Assembly (NCBI GenBank): GCA_003456125.1
Contig: DMPD01000161.1
Span: forward strand, 1-5,079
Direction: 5' to 3'
Origin: Cyanobacteria bacterium UBA8156
GTDB lineage: Bacteria; Cyanobacteriota; Cyanobacteriia; Pseudanabaenales; Pseudanabaenaceae
DNA length: 5,079 nt
The translations under genes and the position numbers were made by a program. Below, piece by piece: positions 1-4,374 of this stretch (positions within the stretch are counted from its first letter, which is position 1; each line of letters starts with the position of its first letter). The notes beneath the pieces are model-generated. The model saw only the letters and a program-made list of their open reading frames with translations, did no database searches and was not told where the DNA came from.

Positions 1-384
1 CAGACCGGTGAAACCCTGCGGGTGCGATCGCAAATTGTGTTTCACAGTGCCATCGCCCGGCCCATTGCCGGCTTTAAGCTCAAAACCCTCAATGGGATTG
101 CGGTGGTGGGGCAAAGTACCTACGAATCCCCCTCGCCGTTGCCCCCTGTGGCCGCCGGCACCCGCCTTACGGTGGAATTTGATTGGCCCTGTTATTTGGC
201 CCCCGGCAACTACACCCTCACGGCGGGGGCATCGGAAGCCACCGCCGATGGGCGAATTTTGCCTTTGGATCGCCGACGGGATGTGCTTCCCCTGACGGTG
301 ATGGGTCCCCTGGGAGCCTACGGGTTGTTGGCATTGCCCATGCACATTGCCTACGCGATCGCCCAGGAGACCGCCCCCGTGTAA
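1..384 (+). CDS. Polysaccharide-export ABC transporter ATP-binding subunit, C-terminal Wzt-type domain (5'-partial)
   Basis: The frame is open from base 1 and ends at TAA 382-384, giving the last 127 residues of a protein that starts before the window. The fragment reads as the beta-sandwich found at the C-terminus of Wzt-like ATPases. It opens with TGETLRVRSQIVF, followed by the core PIAGFKLKTLNGIAVVGQST (G-x-x-L-x-x-x-x-G-x-x-V-x-G pattern). Then come a hydrophobic strand ending in LAPGNYTLTAGA and a closing DRRRDVLPLTVMG followed by YGLLALPMHI. In characterised Wzt proteins this domain binds the modified end of the glycan and couples it to export through the partner permease Wzm. The Walker A, Walker B and signature motifs would lie upstream and are not visible, so the ATPase part is inferred. 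The domain can also occur elsewhere, for instance fused to methyltransferases. A GTG at 22 is internal and not a believable start. The stop lies 3 bases from the end of the convergent permease gene. Confidence 0.75.
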   Translation, partial: QTGETLRVRSQIVFHSAIARPIAGFKLKTLNGIAVVGQSTYESPSPLPPVAAGTRLTVEFDWPCYLAPGNYTLTAGASEATADGRILPLDRRRDVLPLTVMGPLGAYGLLALPMHIAYAIAQETAPV

Positions 385-387
385 CCC

Positions 388-1695
388 CTAGTACACCAGG
401 GCCACATAGAGGCAACCCACAACCAACTGGGCGATCGCCACCGGAGCCCCGTAGCGCAAAAATTGGCGAAACGTCAACCGAAAGCCGTGGGATTCCGCGA
501 TCCCCGCCCCGACAATGTTGGCCGAAGCACCGGCCAGCGTGCCGTTCCCCCCCACCGTCGCCCCGATCGCCATGGCATAAAACAAAGGCAACACGCTAGC
601 TGGCAGTGGCTCCCCCGGCACCGCCAAACCGGCACTGAAGGTGTAATCCTGCAACAGGGGCACCATCGCCACCACCAGGGGAATGTTGGGGGCCACACTG
701 GAAACAATGCCCGTCATCAGCAGCAAAATCATCCCAGCCAGTTTCAGGTTGGTGCCCAAACCCGCCGCCAACAGATCCGCCATTTGGGCCGTCACCCCAG
801 TTTTTTCGAGACTGCCCACAATCGCAAAGAAACCCATGAAAAAGATGAGGGTACTCCAGTCCACATCGCGCAGGATATGGGGCACCGAATCAATGCGGCT
901 GTGGTGGGACAGCATCATGGCCAGCAAAGCCCCGAGCAAAGCGGCGGTTGCTGGCGAAACGGGCACGGGAAACCGCTCGCCAATGACAAAAAACATCAGC
1001 ATAAAAGCCACAATCAAGCAGCCAAACGCCAGGGCCCGGGGGTGCTCAATCGCCACCTTGGGCAATTGATCCAGGTTGTGCAACTGCATTTGCCAGACGG
1101 GCCGAAACAGCCAGGGCAGCAGCACACCCAACACCGCCACCATGACCACCCCACTGCCGCTCAAAACCTGCAAATAGCTTAAAAACGTGAGGCCAAGGCG
1201 TTCCCCCACAATGTAGTTGACGGGGTCTCCCACAATGGTCAAAAGACCGGCGCTGTTGGCCGTAAGCACCATCAGCACCAACAGCGGTACCGGCGGCACC
1301 CCCAGGATCAGGGCGAGGGGGGGAATCATCGGCCCCAGCAAAATTACGGTGGTGGCATTGGGCAAAAACGCGCTGATGAGGGTGGTGAGCCCCACAATGC
1401 CCAACAGCAGATAGCTCCCCTTGCCGCCGGTCAGGGAAACCATCTTAATGGCGAGGTACTCAAACACCCGGGTGGGCTCAAAGGCCCGCACGATCACCAT
1501 CACCCCAAAGAAGAGGGCCAGGGTGCCATGGCTCTGGCCGATAAAGCCGGCGGCCTCCTCCAAGGTCATGAGGTTAAAGACAATGGCGAACAGGGCCCCC
1601 AACAGCGCAGCAATGGTCAAATGGGTCCAGTCCCCCAGCAGCAGAACCACCACAAAGACGAATGTCCCCAACGCCAAGGCCTGCGCTCCGTCCAT
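388..1695 (-). CDS. ArsB/NhaD/SLC13-type membrane permease (ion transporter superfamily)
   Basis: A complete 435-residue, very hydrophobic inner-membrane protein with about 11-12 predicted membrane segments. ATG at 1695 is chosen because AGGAGA (1700-1705) lies 4 bases upstream; an in-frame start at 1749 would add 18 unsupported residues. Two pseudo-symmetric halves are visible, as expected for this superfamily. Half one has ISAFLPNATTVILLGP (about 107-122) and TIVGDPVNYIVG (153-164). Half two has DWSTLIFFMGFFAIVGSLEKTG (279-300, in pieces D279-W280 and G299-G300), VSSVAPNIPLVVAMVP (331-346) and GGNGTLAGASANIVG (382-396). A soluble loop lies at about 201-220. Relatives move arsenite, Na+/H+ or di/tricarboxylates; nothing visible decides the substrate, and no ars regulator or ATPase is nearby. 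Both discontinuous-helix motifs have Pro-Asn where ArsB/NhaD-like proteins usually have Asp-Asn. The gene follows the four-cysteine gene in the same direction after 112 bases and may share its transcript. Confidence 0.87.
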   Translation of the reverse strand: MDGAQALALGTFVFVVVLLLGDWTHLTIAALLGALFAIVFNLMTLEEAAGFIGQSHGTLALFFGVMVIVRAFEPTRVFEYLAIKMVSLTGGKGSYLLLGIVGLTTLISAFLPNATTVILLGPMIPPLALILGVPPVPLLVLMVLTANSAGLLTIVGDPVNYIVGERLGLTFLSYLQVLSGSGVVMVAVLGVLLPWLFRPVWQMQLHNLDQLPKVAIEHPRALAFGCLIVAFMLMFFVIGERFPVPVSPATAALLGALLAMMLSHHSRIDSVPHILRDVDWSTLIFFMGFFAIVGSLEKTGVTAQMADLLAAGLGTNLKLAGMILLLMTGIVSSVAPNIPLVVAMVPLLQDYTFSAGLAVPGEPLPASVLPLFYAMAIGATVGGNGTLAGASANIVGAGIAESHGFRLTFRQFLRYGAPVAIAQLVVGCLYVALVY

Positions 1696-1699
1696 GGTT

Positions 1700-1705
1700 T
1701 CTCCT
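1700..1705 (-). promoter_or_regulatory. Ribosome binding site of the permease gene
   Basis: The minus strand reads AGGAGA followed by AACC and then ATG at 1695. This near-consensus Shine-Dalgarno site at normal spacing fixes the permease start at 1695 rather than the in-frame start at 1749. Confidence 0.8.
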
Positions 1706-1715
1706 GAAAATGCTG

Positions 1716-1735
1716 GATACCCTTGCCCGATACCC
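1716..1735. repeat. Two direct copies of GATACCC upstream of the permease
   Basis: GATACCC occurs at 1716-1722 and again at 1729-1735, separated by TTGCCC (13 bases start to start). The pair sits 21-40 bases before the permease ATG, in its 5' untranslated region or promoter. It could be a tandem binding site, but seven-base repeats arise by chance, and a 13-base period does not place both copies on the same DNA face. Confidence 0.3.
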
Positions 1736-1772
1736 AAAGAACTCCCCAATTCTACAGCCTAGGGCAAAGGGG

Positions 1773-1800
1773 CTCTGGGTTTGCGTACGCAGACCTAGGG
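1773..1800. other. Perfect palindrome within a long hairpin
   Basis: TGCGTACGCA at 1782-1791 is a perfect 10-base palindrome. The symmetry extends outward: in + strand RNA, 1773-1784 can pair with 1789-1800 as a 12-pair stem closed by a GUAC loop, with three G-U wobbles (1774/1799, 1777/1796, 1781/1792). In minus-strand RNA those three positions become A-C mismatches, so the fold is better on the + strand, although both neighbouring genes are on the minus strand. No T-run follows on either side, so it is not a standard intrinsic terminator. It lies 8 bases beyond the stop of the four-cysteine gene. Possible roles are an operator for a dimeric regulator, a transcript-end or processing hairpin, or part of an unannotated antisense RNA. 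Confidence 0.4.
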
Positions 1801-1807
1801 ACGGAGC

Positions 1808-1987
1808 TTAGGGAGTTTCCGCAGGGGGGGGCGCAAACCGGGAAGCGGCAATTTCCAAGAGGCGATCGATGGAAGTGTTCGCCACAAATTGCCGGGTTTT
1901 TTCCAGGTACTGGAGGTTTGGACAACGCTCCCCCAGTACACACCCGTTGGTACAGGCTTCTTTGCAGTTGATGGTTGTGGGCTCCAT
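1808..1987 (-). CDS. Small four-cysteine protein, function unknown
   Basis: A complete 59-residue protein beginning MEPTTINCKEAC. Cysteines at residues 8, 12, 16 and 22 give the spacing C-x3-C-x3-C-x5-C (NCKEACTNGCVLGERCPN), followed by a charged amphipathic helix (about 25-50) and a Pro/Ala-rich tail. The start at ATG 1987 is strongly supported by GGAGGAG four bases upstream. The same frame stays open far upstream, opposite tldD, but that extension looks non-coding. There is no signal peptide or membrane segment, so it should be cytoplasmic. Clustered cysteines suggest a bound metal or Fe-S centre, or redox chemistry; this is inference. I have an impression of similar short proteins in other cyanobacteria but cannot verify it here. 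An 8-base C run on the coding strand (complement of 1824-1831) lies near the 3' end; a length change there would replace the tail. It is divergent from tldD and upstream of the permease. Confidence 0.8.
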   Translation of the reverse strand: MEPTTINCKEACTNGCVLGERCPNLQYLEKTRQFVANTSIDRLLEIAASRFAPPPAETP

Positions 1988-2047
1988 GGCGCTCCTCCGG
2001 TTTTTTTCACACAGTACCAACATTAAGATAGGGCTATTCCCCACGAT
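1988..2047. promoter_or_regulatory. Divergent promoter region between the four-cysteine gene and tldD
   Basis: These 60 bases must carry the 5' signals of both divergent genes unless their promoters lie within coding sequence. The minus side holds a strong Shine-Dalgarno (GGAGGAG, complement of 1992-1998) preceded by an A-rich stretch (complement of T2001-2007). On the + side, TAAGAT at 2024-2029 is a weak -10-like hexamer with no good -35 at proper spacing. The region is the least GC-rich part of the junction. No clear operator palindrome is visible. Confidence 0.4.
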
Positions 2048-3481
2048 GTGTTGTCTGTGAAACCCGATTTGGCGGTTTGGTTGAGCGCGATGGATCTCCC
2101 CGTGGATTGGCTGGGGCTGCGCTACGTCGAAGAACGCACCCTGTCTGTGCGGGTGCGGGATGGGTTGCCCCAACCTTGCCATCGCGATCGCAGTGCCGGT
2201 GTGTTTGTGGAAGTGTTGACCCACGGGCAGTTTGGTTATGGCAGTACCGATGTTTTGACCCCCGCCAGCGTGCGCACGGCGGCTCAACACGCCCAACACC
2301 GGGCGATCGCCGCCGCTCGGTTTCCGTTGTTTGCCTTCGATGTACGTCAGCGCCCCCCGGCCCAAGGCCAGTACCGCTCCCCCTTCACCTTGGGCATCGA
2401 CCAGGTGGATGCGGGGGCCGTACACGAGCTGGCGATCGCCCTCGGTCAAGCTCTGCGGGTCAGCGAGGCGATCGTGTCGACCACGGTCACGTTTTGGTTC
2501 ACGGAAACCGAAACCCATTTCGTCAGCAGCAACGGTGCCGACATCCATCAACACACCTTCACCGTGGCTACCGACCTAGCGGCTACGGCCATGGATGGCC
2601 CCCAAGTGCAGAGACGGAGCGATCGGGGGGCCATGGCCCGCTGCCACCAAACCGGCTGGGAGGCGATCGCCCAGGAACCGTGGTTCGTGCGAGCAGAGAC
2701 CATCGGTGCCCAAGCCCTGGAACTATTGACCGCGGCAGAGTGCCCCACCACCACCACCGATTTGGTCTTGGCACCCGACCAGGTGCTGTTGCAAATCCAC
2801 GAAAGCATTGGCCATCCGCTCGAACTGGATCGGATTTTGGGGGACGAGCGCAATTACGCCGGTACCAGCTTTGTCCAGCCCAGCGACTTCGGCTCCCTTC
2901 AGTATGGCTCCCCCCTGCTCAACGCCACCTTTGCCCCGGATGTGCCCGGCGAGTTTGCCAGCTACAACTTTGACGACACCGGCGTGCCCGCCCACCCCAC
3001 CCACCTCATTCGCGATGGGATTTTGGTCGGGGGCTTGGGCAGCCTCGAAAGCCAAGCCCGGTCGGGTTTGCCGGGTACGGCCAACGCTCGGGCCACCTCC
3101 TGGAATCGCCCCCCCATCGATCGCATGGCCAACCTCAACCTGGAACCGGGTGCCGATACCCTAGCGGACATCATTGGCGCGATCGCCGACGGGGTGTACA
3201 TGGAATCGAACCGCTCTTGGTCGATCGACGATCGCCGCCACAAATTTCAATTTGGTTGCGAATACGCCCGCCAAATCGAGGATGGGCAACTCACCAAAGT
3301 CTTGCGCAACCCCAACTATCGCGGCACCACCCTCTCGTTTTGGCGCAGCCTCCAAAAGGTGGGCAACACCGTCGAAGCCTACGGCTCCCCCTTTTGCGGC
3401 AAAGGGGAACCCAATCAATCCATTCGGGTAGGCCACCAAGCCCCCCCGTGCTGGTTCGCCAACGTGGAAGTGTTCGCCTAG
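2048..3481 (+). CDS. tldD: TldD family metallopeptidase (TldD/PmbA family)
   Basis: A complete 477-residue protein, close to the roughly 480 of known TldD proteins. The N-terminal half (about 1-210) is the variable alpha/beta domain; the C-terminal half (about 220-477) carries the catalytic features. These include the HExxxH zinc motif as HESIGHPLE (H251, E252, H256), the DDTGVPAHPTHLIRDGIL block (309-326), the DRMANLNLEPG block (358-368) and the third metal-ligand region FCGKG with C450, 27 residues from the end, as in TldD. The intact HExxxH marks it as the catalytic TldD type, not the TldE/PmbA type that lacks it. In Escherichia coli TldD and TldE form a cytoplasmic complex that digests unfolded peptides and trims the microcin B17 leader. 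No TldE partner is in this window. GTG 2048 is the first in-frame start after a stop at 2024; its ribosome site is weak, and GTG 2057 or ATG 2090 are alternatives. The stop overlaps the stop of the convergent gene. Confidence 0.93.
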   Translation: MLSVKPDLAVWLSAMDLPVDWLGLRYVEERTLSVRVRDGLPQPCHRDRSAGVFVEVLTHGQFGYGSTDVLTPASVRTAAQHAQHRAIAAARFPLFAFDVRQRPPAQGQYRSPFTLGIDQVDAGAVHELAIALGQALRVSEAIVSTTVTFWFTETETHFVSSNGADIHQHTFTVATDLAATAMDGPQVQRRSDRGAMARCHQTGWEAIAQEPWFVRAETIGAQALELLTAAECPTTTTDLVLAPDQVLLQIHESIGHPLELDRILGDERNYAGTSFVQPSDFGSLQYGSPLLNATFAPDVPGEFASYNFDDTGVPAHPTHLIRDGILVGGLGSLESQARSGLPGTANARATSWNRPPIDRMANLNLEPGADTLADIIGAIADGVYMESNRSWSIDDRRHKFQFGCEYARQIEDGQLTKVLRNPNYRGTTLSFWRSLQKVGNTVEAYGSPFCGKGEPNQSIRVGHQAPPCWFANVEVFA

Positions 3482-4296
3482 GTCCCCCCCAGCCGCCGAA
3501 ACCGCCAGCCCTCCCCCGGTACAAAAGTGGCTTCCGTTCCCAATGCCCGCAGTTCCAAAACCGCCCGCTCCACAGTCTTGCGATCGCGGGCCAACGCCAA
3601 CACCGACTTCCAGGCCCCCCGCCGCGCCGGTAAACTGGCCGGATTTTCCGCCAAAAAAGCCGCCGTTTGCCGCGATACCTGGGCTCCCAACCGCAAATCT
3701 TCGGGGTTTGCCGCCCGCTCGGCTGCGATCTCCGCCCACTCGGCCGCCTGCGCAAACGACTGCCGGGCGGCTGACCCATCCCCCAAAAACAACAGTTCGT
3801 CAATCCCCCGGAAGCGCCACACCAAAAACGCATTGGGTTGCAACTTGGGATCCAGGAACGGCAACCCCTGGCGGTAAAGGGCGATCGCCCGGCGGGGATC
3901 CGCCGAATACATCGAGATCGCTGTAGACAGATACAGGTAGCTGTACACAAACCGGGGATCGCTGCGGACAATAATGTCGAAGTAATCCCCGCTCAGGGTG
4001 TACCCCGTGCCGTGGGTGTCCCGGGCCACATCATCGCCAAAGTATTGCAAAAACGAGAGAAACGTCCAGTTGGCCACCATATTGCGGAAGCCAAAACCCC
4101 GTTCCGGCAACAGCTTCAGGGCCTGCAACCGGATTTCTTCCTGCGCCACCCAGTTCCGGGAATCCACCGCCGACTCGCCGCCCGTTGCCCGCTGCAATCG
4201 GGGCATCTGCAAACCCACCGCCAGGGCGGCTGCCATCAAGCCCAATCCCACATTGAGCCACCGTTTTCCGTCTCGCCAATCCTGCTGCCAACCCAT
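3478..4296 (-). CDS. Membrane-anchored helical-repeat (TPR-like) protein, unknown function
   Basis: A complete 272-residue protein from ATG 4296; GTG 4308 would add four residues, and neither start has a clear ribosome site. A short basic N-terminus precedes one hydrophobic stretch (WLNVGLGLMAAALAVGL, 13-29), best read as a signal anchor or uncleaved signal peptide that puts the rest outside the cytoplasm. Residues about 70-190 are rich in aromatic helices with TPR-like spacing: NWTFLSFLQYFGDD, DYFDIIVRSDPRFVYSYLYL (104-123), then DPRRAIALYRQGL (133-145). FLVWRFRGIDELLFLGD (157-173) and the Ala-rich AARQSFAQAAEWAEIAAERA (176-195) follow, so it probably forms a helical scaffold for protein contacts. 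The last 50 residues are basic and less distinctive. I do not recognise a named family; it resembles conserved cyanobacterial proteins of unknown role. It lies 73 bases downstream of the PGBD gene on the same strand and could be co-transcribed, which would suit an envelope role (inference). Confidence 0.82.
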   Translation of the reverse strand: MGWQQDWRDGKRWLNVGLGLMAAALAVGLQMPRLQRATGGESAVDSRNWVAQEEIRLQALKLLPERGFGFRNMVANWTFLSFLQYFGDDVARDTHGTGYTLSGDYFDIIVRSDPRFVYSYLYLSTAISMYSADPRRAIALYRQGLPFLDPKLQPNAFLVWRFRGIDELLFLGDGSAARQSFAQAAEWAEIAAERAANPEDLRLGAQVSRQTAAFLAENPASLPARRGAWKSVLALARDRKTVERAVLELRALGTEATFVPGEGWRFRRLGGT

Positions 4297-4356
4297 ACTG
4301 GAACCCACTCACAGAAGGCTGCGGCCCTTACCACAGTGTACTGGAGATCCGAATAG

Positions 4357-4374
4357 CTTGAGGTTCCTCTCAAG
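4357..4374 (-). other. Small stem-loop over the PGBD stop codon
   Basis: On the minus strand CTTGAG, loop AGGAAC, then CTCAAG form a perfect 6-pair stem. It includes the TGA stop codon (4370-4372) of the PGBD gene. No T-run follows, so it is a poor intrinsic terminator and the transcript may continue into the TPR-like gene. The rest of the 73-base gap (4297-4369) shows no convincing promoter; TACACT (complement of 4335-4340) is a weak -10-like match without a good -35. Confidence 0.35.

Larger units (their letters stand above)
24..3888. repeat. Dispersed HIP1 octamers GCGATCGC, ten copies
   Basis: Perfect copies start at 24, 355, 431, 2184, 2303, 2432, 2663, 3179, 3580 and 3881. That is one per about 510 bases, far above chance for an octamer even in GC-rich DNA, and it points to a cyanobacterium. 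All lie inside coding regions. There are none from 439 to 2183 (most of the permease and the four-cysteine gene) and none after 3888, including the whole visible PGBD gene; five fall within tldD. Confidence 0.9.

Noticed and set aside
463..1182. 239-residue open frame on the + strand
   Set aside because: It lies wholly opposite the permease gene; its product is a His/Gln/Arg-rich string with no domain, typical of antisense reading of a hydrophobic protein.
1696..1807. Intrinsic terminator between the four-cysteine gene and the permease
   Set aside because: A hairpin exists, but there is no T-run on the minus strand and the stem is mismatched on that strand.
1751..2047. Small-RNA or riboswitch gene in the gaps
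   Set aside because: The gaps are 112 and 60 bases; apart from the palindrome noted, I could not find a recognisable riboswitch core or a promoter-terminator pair.
2046..2060. Mini open frame ATG TGT TGT CTG TGA overlapping the start of tldD, with its stop overlapping GTG 2057
   Set aside because: Four codons with no ribosome site; it could be a coupled leader, but nothing distinguishes it from chance.
1988..2554. Open extension of the four-cysteine gene frame, giving a possible 248-residue protein on the minus strand
   Set aside because: It runs antisense through the start of tldD, the extra sequence has no recognisable domain, and the start at 1987 has a strong ribosome site. It is a by-product of GC-rich coding on the other strand.
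2077..2973. 298-residue + strand open frame inside tldD
   Set aside because: It is out of frame with tldD, whose frame carries the HExxxH and FCGKG motifs; this product is rich in Arg, Pro and Gly with no domain.
3161..3971. Two long minus-strand open frames (3161-3739 and 3291-3971)
   Set aside because: They cross the tldD/TPR-like junction, lie opposite tldD or out of frame with the TPR-like gene, and have Gly- or Arg-rich compositions without recognisable motifs.
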